Source of the DNA: a bacterium
GTDB lineage: Bacteria > Elusimicrobiota > Elusimicrobia > UBA1565 > UBA9628
Length of the DNA: 64,000 nt
Assembly (NCBI GenBank): GCA_021822495.1
Contig: JAKAQO010000001.1
Span: forward strand, 638,808-702,807
Reading direction: 5' to 3'
Shown: in pieces, positions 5,880 to 13,918 of the stretch
Numbering within the stretch: position 1 is the stretch's first letter
Layout: each line of letters starts with the position of its first letter
The notes under the pieces: generated by a model
What the model saw: only the letters and a program-made list of their open reading frames with translations
Database searches by the model: none
What the model was told of the DNA's origin: nothing
Position numbers and translations under genes: made by a program

Positions 5880-6169
5880 GTTCGCGCTCAAAACCTCAGA
5901 AGATGACGGTTCAAAAGAAGTCCTGCTATTTTTTTTAAGCAAAGGCATTCGCTTTCTTATTTGGCCTAGCCGCACAAATACTTCAGAACCGTTCTTATTT
6001 TGATTGGCTTTCAAAGATGAGGTGAGTTCTCCAAAAACTTGGCCAGAATTGTCTTTCGCCGCTTCTAAAGAATCTTCAGCTTGAGTTTTTAAAACGGAAA
6101 CGAGCCCCAAAGAAAGAACGAGCCCGGAAAGAAAAACAGATTTTCTCGTTTTATCATTCCCCCATTCAT
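5880..6169 (-). pseudogene. Truncated, frameshifted third paralogue of a secreted family
   Basis: The minus-strand frame carries a signal-peptide-like stretch (SVFLSGLVLSLGLVSVL) and then SLEAAKDNSGQVFGEL, which matches SLERAKNDSSQAFGEL and ESSKVASDRAFGE of the two neighbours. No ATG is in this frame: the ATGs at 6169 and 6157 lie in another frame that stops after about 22 codons, so a small frameshift near 6150 separates start from body. The C-terminal half present in the paralogues is absent, replaced by island sequence. It directly follows the stop of the preceding paralogue (TGATG). A TTG start at 6110 would drop the signal peptide. Confidence 0.6.
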
Positions 6170-6801
6170 CATTGCGAAATTAAATCCGTAGAAAAATATT
6201 TTTCCCAACTGGTAAAATCAGGTTTAGATTCCCCTTGAGCCCAGTTTTGAGTGGAACCCGCTTTGATCGCTTCACTTCCCGCGCCAACCGCCGCCCCCAC
6301 CACGCTTCCAGCCAGATTTCCCGCTTGAAGTAATAATCCCCCTGTGACAACCACGGGCAAAAGAACAAGCCAAAACGCCGCGCCAAGCGCTGGAGAAGTT
6401 TGAGCGGCCGCGGAAACAGTCTCAATAGAACTGTTAATCATATTTTTTCCAGGCTGACTGCCAATTTCAGTTCCTACTACAGCGCCTGATTTAATTCCAC
6501 CAAGAACATTTCGCCGAGGTTTTTCTAATGGCGACCAAGAATTTTCCATAGAATTATTTTTTGTTTCTTTTATTTGCCCTGAACTCTTCTTGAGAAAAAT
6601 TCTTGAGTGAGAAGAAATATTTCGCAGTTGAAGCATTGGCGAAAGCGCTGGAGAAGAATGATTTTGCTTAAAGCCTTCCCTTAATTCCCCAAACGCTTGA
6701 CTTGAATCATTTTTTGCTCTCTCTAAACTTTCCGCATGGAGTAAATGAGAAAACACAGTTAAAACAGCGCCAAAAATAAAAAGGATTTTAAATTTTTTCA
6801 T
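6169..6801 (-). CDS. Secreted protein of unknown tandem family, member 2
   Basis: A 210-residue protein with an N-terminal signal peptide (MKKFKILFIFGAVLTVFSHL, cleavage probably after HAES). It has a polar serine-rich middle and a C-terminal hydrophobic, glycine/alanine-rich hairpin (ALGAAFWLVLLPVVVTGG, then GSVVGAAVGAGSEAIKAGS) that could insert in a membrane. It shares with its upstream neighbour the motif A-x-x-x-S/D-x-A-FGE near the N-terminus and the ending GST-x-NW. The two genes overlap by four bases. I do not recognise the family. The glycine-zipper-like C-terminus suggests envelope association. Confidence 0.7.
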   Translation of the reverse strand: MKKFKILFIFGAVLTVFSHLLHAESLERAKNDSSQAFGELREGFKQNHSSPALSPMLQLRNISSHSRIFLKKSSGQIKETKNNSMENSWSPLEKPRRNVLGGIKSGAVVGTEIGSQPGKNMINSSIETVSAAAQTSPALGAAFWLVLLPVVVTGGLLLQAGNLAGSVVGAAVGAGSEAIKAGSTQNWAQGESKPDFTSWEKYFSTDLISQ

Positions 6802-7448
6802 TGATTGACTCCGCCTTCATTGGCTATTTTTCCTAAGGCTTCCGTGGCTAGCCGCGCGGAATTTGACGACTTTGTTGAAGGAGTTTGTGAGGTGGGATCT
6901 GGCCAGTTTTTTGTCGAACCGGGTTTAATCACTTCAGCCGCCGCTCCTATCACGGATCCAGCCGCCGCCCCTGCTGTTGCTCCAACAGCCATCAACATCA
7001 CGCCCGCGGTAAAAATTAATGAAAAAGGAAGCGCAAGAATAAAACCAAGGAGGCCATTTCCCAAAACATCCCCAATTTTTAATGTCGCTCGATTCATTTG
7101 ATTTTGAATCCATATCCCAGGCTTAGTTCCCAATTTCCCGCCATCTACAAAACCAGAGATCACTCCTCTCTGAATATTTCTCACATCCCCTTGAGGGCAT
7201 GACGGAACTTGAGTTGCATTTTGTGAAAAGCGAGAAGAATGGGCCAAGGTTAATTGAGACTGGGCAGCTATCTGATGGAGAGCCTGCTCCGAGTTAAACC
7301 CAGAAGGGTTTTGACTCTGGGAAAATGCGCTGTTATTTTCTCCAAAGGCTCTATCTGAAGCTACCTTGCTACTTTCCAAATCTCCCGCCCAAACTTTGGC
7401 GGAAAAAAACGCAAATACAACCACATAGGAAAAAATTTTAAATCTCAT
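6798..7448 (-). CDS. Secreted protein of unknown tandem family, member 1
   Basis: First gene of the tandem family, 216 residues. The start at 7448 has a perfect AAGGAGG eight bases upstream; a longer frame from 7487 is less likely. It has a signal peptide (FKIFSYVVVFAFFSAKVWA), the shared motif SSKVASDRAFGE, and a C-terminal pair of hydrophobic segments (LLGFILALPFSLIFTAGVMLM, then GATAGAAAGSVIGAAAEVIKPGS). No catalytic motif is visible. Divergence between members 1 and 2 is high while architecture is kept, which fits an old tandem duplication with selection on the membrane hairpin and the FGE motif. Function unknown. Confidence 0.7.
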   Translation of the reverse strand: MRFKIFSYVVVFAFFSAKVWAGDLESSKVASDRAFGENNSAFSQSQNPSGFNSEQALHQIAAQSQLTLAHSSRFSQNATQVPSCPQGDVRNIQRGVISGFVDGGKLGTKPGIWIQNQMNRATLKIGDVLGNGLLGFILALPFSLIFTAGVMLMAVGATAGAAAGSVIGAAAEVIKPGSTKNWPDPTSQTPSTKSSNSARLATEALGKIANEGGVNQ

Positions 7449-7535
7449 TACCCCAACCTCCTTGAAAAGACTTTTCCATAAACTCACCCTAACTGCTTTA
7501 CTCCTATTTGTTAGCAGAAATTTTTTAAGAAGGGA

Positions 7536-7551
7536 TGGGCCAAAAGGCCCA
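7536..7551. repeat. Short perfect hairpin TGGGCC-AAAA-GGCCCA
   Basis: Six-base perfect arms (7536-7541 and 7546-7551) around an AAAA tetraloop. It lies upstream of the secreted-protein operon. Without a T-run it is a weak terminator; the alternative is a protein-binding dyad. Confidence 0.45.
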
Positions 7552-7599
7552 GGGGTAAGGGAAAAAAGGACCTAGTGCAGTGATTCAGAAATCCTTTTA

Positions 7600-7740
7600 C
7601 ATTCATTACCCCGGCGACCGAGCGTCGGCGAGGAAGTGCCGCGTCCAAGTTTGTAGGAAAGCGGCCGAAAGCCGCCTGCCTGCCGCAGGCAGGGGGTCCA
7701 GACATGTTTCTGGATTCCGACTTCCGTTGGAGTGACGAAA
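7600..7740. repeat. Hairpin-rich intergenic repeat region
   Basis: This gene-free stretch contains consecutive short dyads: GCGGC-CGAAA-GCCGC, CTGCCTG-CCG-CAGGCAG and CCAGA...TCTGG. It ends in TGGATTCCGACTTCCGTTGGAGTGACG-like sequence whose complement (CGTCA...GGAATCCA) resembles the ends of the repeat at 3076-3107. The clustering looks like a REP/MITE-type dispersed element. The rest of 7449-7773 shows no open frame, tRNA or clear promoter. Confidence 0.45.
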
Positions 7741-7773
7741 AATCAAAAGTAAAGAAGCGTTGGAATCACACCA

Positions 7774-8337
7774 CTAGTTCTCGCGCGATAAGAGTTTCAA
7801 AAATTCTTCCCGGGTGCGGGAATCCTTGCGGAAAGAACCGAGCATGGCGCTAGTGATAGTGGGAGACAAAAGGCTTTTGGCGCCCCGCATTTCCATGCAC
7901 AAGTGTCTTGCTTCAATGACAACACCGACTCCCAGGGGGCTGAGCTTATCCTTGAGAATTTCAGCGATTTGGCTCGTTAGCCGCTCTTGCACTTGGAGCC
8001 TGCGGGCGAAAGCTTCGACGAGTTTTGGAATTTTAGAAAGTCCGACTACTTTTTTATCCGGAATATAGGCGACATGAACCTTTCCAAAAAAAGGAAGAAG
8101 ATGGTGCTCGCAAAGCGAATAGAAATTAATGTCTTTAACCAGAACCATTTCGCTGTAGGCGACCGTAAAGAGAGCGTCATTGATAATGGCGTCCGGATCG
8201 GCGGTATAACCCCAGGTCATTTCTTTTAAGGATTTTTCCACCCGTTCCGGAGTTTTAAGAAGTCCTTCCCGATTTGGGTCTTCGCCTAGGAGTTTGAGAA
8301 TATCTTTGATGTTATCTGAAATACGAGGATTAGGCAT
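7774..8337 (-). CDS. folE: GTP cyclohydrolase I
   Basis: A 187-residue type I GTP cyclohydrolase, which opens the imidazole ring of GTP to give dihydroneopterin triphosphate, the first step of folate and other pterin routes. The zinc ligands are visible in [10 protein letters not shown] and RHLCMEMRG. Length is normal for the bacterial enzyme. Its ATG overlaps the tldD stop by one base (TAATG), making it the last gene of a long minus-strand operon. Later pterin enzymes of the window (FolM/PTR1-like and PTPS-like) lie 54 kb away at 61970-63114. Confidence 0.96.
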   Translation of the reverse strand: MPNPRISDNIKDILKLLGEDPNREGLLKTPERVEKSLKEMTWGYTADPDAIINDALFTVAYSEMVLVKDINFYSLCEHHLLPFFGKVHVAYIPDKKVVGLSKIPKLVEAFARRLQVQERLTSQIAEILKDKLSPLGVGVVIEARHLCMEMRGAKSLLSPTITSAMLGSFRKDSRTREEFLKLLSREN

Positions 8338-9725
8338 TATTTTTCTCCGCTTCCGCCGACTAAGATTTTAGGAATATGAAGGGTGGGTTGCCCGTCGCCG
8401 ACGGGGACACCTTGCCCGTCTTTTCCGCAGGTGCCGATTCCCCAGCCGATGTCCCACCCCACTTTGTCAATGGATTTAAGAATTTCAGGGCCAATCCCCA
8501 TTAAATTGGCGTCCCGGACGCGATGTTTGATTTCCCCGTTTTCGACCCAAAAAGCGTCGTCCAGCTCAAAAACAAATTCGCTGGTTGCGGTATTAACCTG
8601 TCCGCCACCCATCCTGGTCACGAAGATTCCAGTCTTCAAATTTTTAAGAATTTCTTTTGGGTCATCCGGCCCCGGCGCGATATAAAGGTTTGACATGCGG
8701 GGGATAGGGCGGCAATGAAAAGATTCCCGCCGTCCGTGACCGTTGGACCTTTTTCCTTCTTTCATGGCGGTCGTTCGGTCATAGAGATAATTAGTCAAAA
8801 CCCCGTTTTTGACTAACACGGTAGGCTGGGACTTATGGCCCTCATCGTCAAAATAAAAACTTCCGCGATAAAAAGGAAGAGTAGGATCATCAATGACGGT
8901 GATAGTTTCCGGCGCGACGACTTGGCCCATTTTTCCAATGTAGGCCGGAGAAGAACCTTCTTGAACATGATCGACCTCAAGAGAATGTCCGATGGCCTCG
9001 TGAATAAAGGTTCCGCCCGCCGAATTAGACAAAATCACCTGCATTTCCCCGGCCTTGGCTTTGGGGGCTTTAAGTTTAGCCTCGGCCCGGGCGGCAGCGG
9101 CATGAGCAAGGCGCAGGACAGTTCCTTGTTCCAACAGCTCATACCCTTTAAGACCGCCAATGACCTCATGCCCGGTCTGGAGAATTCCGTTTTCTTCGAC
9201 GATGACGTTGATGGAGAGAAGGACCGCTGTTCGATGTTCGACTTGGAAAGAGCCTTCGCTGTTTAAAATCGCGATTTCTCTTTCTCTTTCCCCGTAAGAC
9301 AGAGAAATTTGCCGAATGAGCTTAAAATTTTTTCGTAAGGACGAATCAATGAGCCTTAAGAGATTAATTTTATCTTCAAGAGGTGCTTCCTTGGGGTCAA
9401 TGCGAAAGGAATGCGTGAACTGTTCCAGGGGCCGAAAAGAAAGAGGAGCTTCTTTTTTTGCCTTGCCAAAAAGAGACTCTTTAAGCCGAAAAGCTTCTTC
9501 CGCTTCAAATTTCTGAGAGACGGCTTGAAAGGTTTGAATGGAGGAACCGCTTTTTTTAAGGTGCCTGAGCCCCAATCCCAAATCAGAGACGCTACCAATA
9601 TCTTCGACTTTGGAATCTTCATAGCGAATAGAAAGGCCGCTTGATTTCTCCAAAAAAGCCTCGCCGTAATCGGAGCCGGAAAGGGCTTGGGAAAAAGATT
9701 CGGGGTTTATAAGAGAAAATTTCAT
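8337..9725 (-). CDS. tldD: TldD-family metalloprotease
   Basis: A 462-residue TldD protein. TldD, with TldE/PmbA, forms a zinc protease that degrades unfolded peptides and matures some RiPPs. The metal-binding HEAIGH motif is intact, and the C-terminal [18 protein letters not shown] stretch is typical. The partner TldE is not in the window; homodimeric or distant pairing is possible. It overlaps rlmN by four bases upstream and folE by one base downstream. No RiPP precursor was recognised nearby. Confidence 0.93.
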   Translation of the reverse strand: MKFSLINPESFSQALSGSDYGEAFLEKSSGLSIRYEDSKVEDIGSVSDLGLGLRHLKKSGSSIQTFQAVSQKFEAEEAFRLKESLFGKAKKEAPLSFRPLEQFTHSFRIDPKEAPLEDKINLLRLIDSSLRKNFKLIRQISLSYGEREREIAILNSEGSFQVEHRTAVLLSINVIVEENGILQTGHEVIGGLKGYELLEQGTVLRLAHAAAARAEAKLKAPKAKAGEMQVILSNSAGGTFIHEAIGHSLEVDHVQEGSSPAYIGKMGQVVAPETITVIDDPTLPFYRGSFYFDDEGHKSQPTVLVKNGVLTNYLYDRTTAMKEGKRSNGHGRRESFHCRPIPRMSNLYIAPGPDDPKEILKNLKTGIFVTRMGGGQVNTATSEFVFELDDAFWVENGEIKHRVRDANLMGIGPEILKSIDKVGWDIGWGIGTCGKDGQGVPVGDGQPTLHIPKILVGGSGEK

Positions 9726-10750
9726 TGTTTCAAAATAAGTTGTCCACAGGCCCCTTCGATATCGCGCCCAAGGTTTTGGCGGATGGTTGAATGAATCTTG
9801 GCGTCCATAATTTTCTTTTGAAAAATCCGCGCGTCTTTTTCGGCAGTTGCCTCGAAAGGAGAATCGGTTTGATTAAAGATTATGAGATTGATATGCAATA
9901 ACTCAAGCGGCCCGACGGAGCGGACAAAACCAATCAAATCTTTGGCATCCTTGGGGCGGTCGTTAGTCCCTTTAAGCAGGATGTATTCAAGAAAAATTTT
10001 TCGCGAGGATTTTTGAAGGTAAGCCTTCAGAGCCTCTCGAATTTTCGAGAGTGGATAGGCCTTATTGACGGGGACCAGGCGGTTCCTCAATTCGTCGGAG
10101 GCGGCATGAAGAGACAAGGCAAAATTAACCTGGGGGAAGTCTTCCGCAAAAAGAGCAATCTTTGGCGCGATGCCCGAGGTCGACACAGAAATATGCCGAG
10201 CGGCCAGGTTAAACAGACTTTGATCCATTAATATTTTGAGGCTTTGGGAGACTTCTGCGTAATTGGAAAAAGGTTCTCCCATTCCCATATAGACGACATG
10301 GCTCAGCCGCCCCGCTATTTTTTCCTTCTTCATGAATTGCCGCCAGAAAAGAACTTGATCGGTGATTTCTTCAGCTACGAGATTTCGCTTAATACCCATC
10401 AGCCCTGTCGCGCAAAAAGGACACCCGACGGCGCAGCCGACTTGAGAAGAAATGCAGGTGGTCCAGCGGGCATCCGAGGGCCGCAATAAAACGGTTTCAA
10501 TCTTTTTTCCATCTTTGCATTCCAAGACCGCCTTGCGGCACCTTTGATCCTGAGACGCCGTCATTTCCCTTAGGGTCAAACTTAAAATTGGGGATTGGTT
10601 TGAAAGAGCTTTCTTTAAAGATTCGGGCCAAGTTGAGATTTCCTCGTAAGAGGCGATTCCCTCTTCAAAGACCGGTTTGCGTAACTGATCGGCGCGATAG
10701 GCGCGCTCTCCCAGTTCCTTGAGTTGCGTCTGAATTTGTTGCCAATTCAT
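9722..10750 (-). CDS. rlmN: 23S rRNA/tRNA (adenine-C2)-methyltransferase RlmN
   Basis: A 342-residue radical-SAM enzyme that methylates A2503 of 23S rRNA and A37 of some tRNAs. The [4Fe-4S] motif reads CAVGCPFCATG (CxxxCxxC), with the SAM-binding GMGEPFSNY downstream and the conserved C-terminal cysteine in GACGQ. N-terminal helical domain present. It overlaps tldD by four bases and begins three bases after the mgtC-like stop. An ordinary housekeeping gene of normal length. Confidence 0.96.
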   Translation of the reverse strand: MNWQQIQTQLKELGERAYRADQLRKPVFEEGIASYEEISTWPESLKKALSNQSPILSLTLREMTASQDQRCRKAVLECKDGKKIETVLLRPSDARWTTCISSQVGCAVGCPFCATGLMGIKRNLVAEEITDQVLFWRQFMKKEKIAGRLSHVVYMGMGEPFSNYAEVSQSLKILMDQSLFNLAARHISVSTSGIAPKIALFAEDFPQVNFALSLHAASDELRNRLVPVNKAYPLSKIREALKAYLQKSSRKIFLEYILLKGTNDRPKDAKDLIGFVRSVGPLELLHINLIIFNQTDSPFEATAEKDARIFQKKIMDAKIHSTIRQNLGRDIEGACGQLILKQ

Positions 10751-10753
10751 TCT

Positions 10754-11464
10754 TTAGATAAAGTGAGGATCTTTATGGAATCTGACGCGGACCTGACGCA
10801 CCCCATCCTGGCTTTCCAAGAGCTTGATGAAACGATCAATTCCATATTCGATGGGAAAGGTTACATCAAAGGAAATAGTCACCTGACTTCCCTCAAATTC
10901 CTTGGCGTAATCGAAATCATAAACGCGCGCGCCAATTCCCTTTAAAATCGTCGTGATTTGATTGGCGCGATCAGAGCCGTCATTCATAACCAGAAGAACG
11001 CTTCTCCGGAGCCATTTTACATTTCGGTCTTCTAAAAATCTTAAAACAGAGAGAGAAATAAAACCCATGATGGTGACGGCGACGCTTTCAATGAACATTC
11101 CGGCTCCCGCGCAAAGGCCGATGGCCGTCACCAACCACAATCCGGCGGCGGTGGTGAGCCCCTGGATAGTGAGGCCTGTTCTTAGAATTGTTCCGCCAGC
11201 GATGAATCCGACTCCCGAGACAACCGCCGAAGCGATTCGGGAAGTATCAATGTCTAAATGTTTGGTCGAATCAAGATATCCCTGATAAAACATGAAATGA
11301 GCGGAAACCACCATAAAGGTTGCCGCTGCCATGGCGACGATGATATGGGTCCTCAGCCCCGCGTGGCGGCTGTGGAGATCTCGTTCATAGCCGATAATTC
11401 CACCAAGTCCGGTCGCGACGGCGATGCGAAAAATCAGCTGCGCGTGGGTGAGCATGGGCGTCAA
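10754..11464 (-). CDS. MgtC/SapB-family membrane protein
   Basis: A 236-residue protein with four or five N-terminal helices and a soluble C-terminal ACT-like domain, the MgtC/SapB architecture. Diagnostic is GLGGIIGYERDLHSRHAGLRTH near residues 17-38 and the cysteine/glycine helices that follow. MgtC proteins modulate F-type ATP synthase or magnesium-limited growth in pathogens; in other bacteria the role is unclear. It overlaps the protoporphyrinogen oxidase gene by four bases. Confidence 0.88.
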   Translation of the reverse strand: MTPMLTHAQLIFRIAVATGLGGIIGYERDLHSRHAGLRTHIIVAMAAATFMVVSAHFMFYQGYLDSTKHLDIDTSRIASAVVSGVGFIAGGTILRTGLTIQGLTTAAGLWLVTAIGLCAGAGMFIESVAVTIMGFISLSVLRFLEDRNVKWLRRSVLLVMNDGSDRANQITTILKGIGARVYDFDYAKEFEGSQVTISFDVTFPIEYGIDRFIKLLESQDGVRQVRVRFHKDPHFI

Positions 11465-12900
11465 ACCTCCGTGAATTGTAAGACAGGGATATTTTTATTT
11501 CCGCGATTTTTTAAAAATTGATGAGAGTCTTCGGCGGCTTTTCGCCCCGAGCGGATGCAATCCGGAAGCCCGATTCCATAATAAGAAGACCCCGCCAAGA
11601 AAACGCCCGGCAAGTCTCTCAGGCATGATTCTATTCTTTTGAGGCGAAGACTATGTCCGACTGAATAGACCGGATGGGCTTTGACCCATTTGTAAACGCG
11701 AAATTCCTCGTGGTTTGAGCGAAGTCCGAGAACATTGGACAATTCTTGATGCGCCGCTTGAGCGATCTGAGATGGGTCTTGGGAGATGAGTTTTTCCCCA
11801 AGAGGAGAATTCCCCTCAAAAAAAACTCGGATCAACGCTTTGTCCGGGTTTGCGCGATGCGGAAATTTTGACGAGCTAAAGGTCGCGGCCATGAGCGAAG
11901 AAGAATCATTTTTGACGGACACAAAACCGTATCCCTTGAGGGAATGAGAAACCGATTTTCGGGGATAGACTAAATTGACGACCGCGCTCGAGGTAAAAGG
12001 AATTTCCGATAAGGCCGATGAGAGTTCGGGCGAAAAATCGGCGCAAAGAAGAGAGGCGGAATTGGCCGGAACCGCCAACACCACGCTGTCGGCGAAAAAA
12101 GTTTCCCGCGCGGTCTTAACCGTCCAGCCTTTGTTTTCCCGTTGAAGAGACAAAACGGGAGAATCTCTTCTTAAGGCCTTGGCCGGCAGGCTTTGAATGA
12201 GGGCGTTAGAGAGGCTCGACAATCCATCTTTCAGCGTCATAAAAGCGACCGGGCTGGGTTTGGATTTGGAGAGAGACTGAAAGAGCCCGCCGCGTTTTTC
12301 CATATCCCGCAAATGGGGGAAAGTGGAGAGGAGACTGATTTGATCGGAGGGGGCGGCATAAATTCCGGATAAAATCGGATCGGCGATTTTTTGAAGAAAT
12401 TCCGTTCCCATCCTTCGGGAAATAAAGGAGGCCAAAGCCTCATCTTCCGTCCCTAATTTGGGAGTCGCCCACGGCTCCAGCAAAACCCTGAGTCGCCCTT
12501 TAAAACTCAATAAATTAGAAAAAAGAAACGGGACGATTTTGGAGGGAATAAGCCCCGTGCCCTTAGGGAGAGGATAAAGTTTTTTCTGACTGAGAATCCA
12601 GACTCTGGAAATTTTTTTATTGGCCGAAACAATATCTTTTTCAAGCCCCAATTCTTTGGCTAAATCTTGGGCTTCCGGCTTGAGAGTCAAAAAACTATCC
12701 GGCCCTCCCTCGGTCAAAATTCCTCCCGATCGATCCGTGATAATTTTTCCGCCTGCGCGCGGCGAGGCTTCAAAAATAGAAATTTCGACTTTGAAATCCG
12801 ATTTTCCCGCCAGTTGATTGATTCGGTGGGCGCAGGCAAGGCCTGAAATCCCAGCCCCGATGACGGCGATTTTGCGCGGGGAATTTTTTGAGTTATCCAT
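11461..12900 (-). CDS. hemY: FAD-dependent protoporphyrinogen/coproporphyrinogen oxidase
   Basis: A 479-residue flavoprotein of the HemY type. The FAD-binding Rossmann motif is VIGAGISGLACAHR at the N-terminus, followed by the GGKI stretch. The C-terminus carries the second FAD contact (VFLAGSSYYGIGLPDCIRSG). It oxidises protoporphyrinogen IX or, in the coproporphyrin route, coproporphyrinogen III; sequence alone does not decide which. The start overlaps the hemE end by eight bases, consistent with a haem operon. Some databases call this family hemG or cgoX. Confidence 0.93.
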   Translation of the reverse strand: MDNSKNSPRKIAVIGAGISGLACAHRINQLAGKSDFKVEISIFEASPRAGGKIITDRSGGILTEGGPDSFLTLKPEAQDLAKELGLEKDIVSANKKISRVWILSQKKLYPLPKGTGLIPSKIVPFLFSNLLSFKGRLRVLLEPWATPKLGTEDEALASFISRRMGTEFLQKIADPILSGIYAAPSDQISLLSTFPHLRDMEKRGGLFQSLSKSKPSPVAFMTLKDGLSSLSNALIQSLPAKALRRDSPVLSLQRENKGWTVKTARETFFADSVVLAVPANSASLLCADFSPELSSALSEIPFTSSAVVNLVYPRKSVSHSLKGYGFVSVKNDSSSLMAATFSSSKFPHRANPDKALIRVFFEGNSPLGEKLISQDPSQIAQAAHQELSNVLGLRSNHEEFRVYKWVKAHPVYSVGHSLRLKRIESCLRDLPGVFLAGSSYYGIGLPDCIRSGRKAAEDSHQFLKNRGNKNIPVLQFTEV

Positions 12901-13906
12901 GAAAAGAATGTGTCATTTGGATGGCGACTTTAACTAATGAGGTTTTGGTTTGCGGAAAAAGACCGTGCCCGATATTAAAAATAAAGCCGCGCTTGTTTCC
13001 CACCTGGTTGAGAATGGAGAAAACTCCTCGTCTTAAGGATTTTTCATCTCCCAACAGAAGCGCCGGATCAAGATTTCCCTGCAAAGCCTTGTTTCCAATT
13101 TTCTGGGCGGCGTCTTGAAGGTCAATTCGCCAATCAACCCCAATGACGTCCCCCCCGGATTTGGCGAAGTCTTCCAAAAAACCTGATTGTCCCGTTCCAA
13201 AATGAATGACGGGGACCTTTGTTTTTTGAGCGTTGTGAATTAGTTTTCGGGAATGAGGCTGAATATAATCCCGATAATCCGCCGGAGATAAGGCCCCAAC
13301 CCAACTGTCAAAAATCTGAAGAGCCCGAGCGCCGGCCTTGACTTGGAGATGAAGGTAGTCTGAAAGGGCTTGGACCAATTTCTCCATTAAAGCGCTCCAG
13401 GCCTCGGGATGTTGGTGCATGAAGATTTTAGTTTTTAAAAAATCCTTGGACGGACCGCCTTCGATGAGGTAGCTGGCCAAGGTAAAAGGCGCGGCTGAAA
13501 ACCCAATTAAAGGAAGTCCATCGAGACTGGGAACTGTGCGTTCGATGGCTTCTCCGACAAAGGCCAATTTATCGCTCGCTTTAAAATCTTTAAGCCTCTG
13601 AAGGTCGGACGGGCGCTGAACGGGATTTTTAATCGTCGGCGCGGGAGAAAAATCAACCTTAATTCCCATGGGTTCCAAGGGAATGAGAATATCCGAAAAA
13701 ATAATTGCGGCGTCAAGATCAAAGGCGCGAATGGGTTGAAGGGTCACTTGGGAGGCGAGTTTGGGGGTTTTGGCGATTTGAAGAATAGAGTAATTTTCTC
13801 TGAGGAGGCGGTACTCTTTCATGTAGCGGCCGGCTTGCCGCATAAACCAAATGGGAATTTGGTCTACTTTTTCCTTTCGGCAAGCGCGCAAAAAACGATC
13901 TCGCAT
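12893..13906 (-). CDS. hemE: Uroporphyrinogen decarboxylase
   Basis: A 337-residue cytosolic enzyme that decarboxylates uroporphyrinogen III to coproporphyrinogen III. The family signature PIWFMRQAGRY is at about 20-30, and the substrate-binding GFSAAPFTLASYLIEGG is intact. Next to the oxidase at 11461-12900, with overlapping ends. It begins 12 bases after the CNNM-like gene. Standard length. Confidence 0.97.
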   Translation of the reverse strand: MRDRFLRACRKEKVDQIPIWFMRQAGRYMKEYRLLRENYSILQIAKTPKLASQVTLQPIRAFDLDAAIIFSDILIPLEPMGIKVDFSPAPTIKNPVQRPSDLQRLKDFKASDKLAFVGEAIERTVPSLDGLPLIGFSAAPFTLASYLIEGGPSKDFLKTKIFMHQHPEAWSALMEKLVQALSDYLHLQVKAGARALQIFDSWVGALSPADYRDYIQPHSRKLIHNAQKTKVPVIHFGTGQSGFLEDFAKSGGDVIGVDWRIDLQDAAQKIGNKALQGNLDPALLLGDEKSLRRGVFSILNQVGNKRGFIFNIGHGLFPQTKTSLVKVAIQMTHSFHG

Positions 13907-13918
13907 AAGGTAATGATA

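Noticed and set aside
5694-6110. A 138-residue protein on the minus strand opposite the end of ccdA
   Set aside because: Only its N-terminal half resembles the secreted family; the rest is antisense to the junction and to ccdA, so it is treated as a truncated pseudogene.
7600-7740. CRISPR-like or tRNA-like structure in the hairpin region
   Set aside because: The dyads are unrelated to one another, there is no regular spacing, and no tRNA T-loop or acceptor stem was found.
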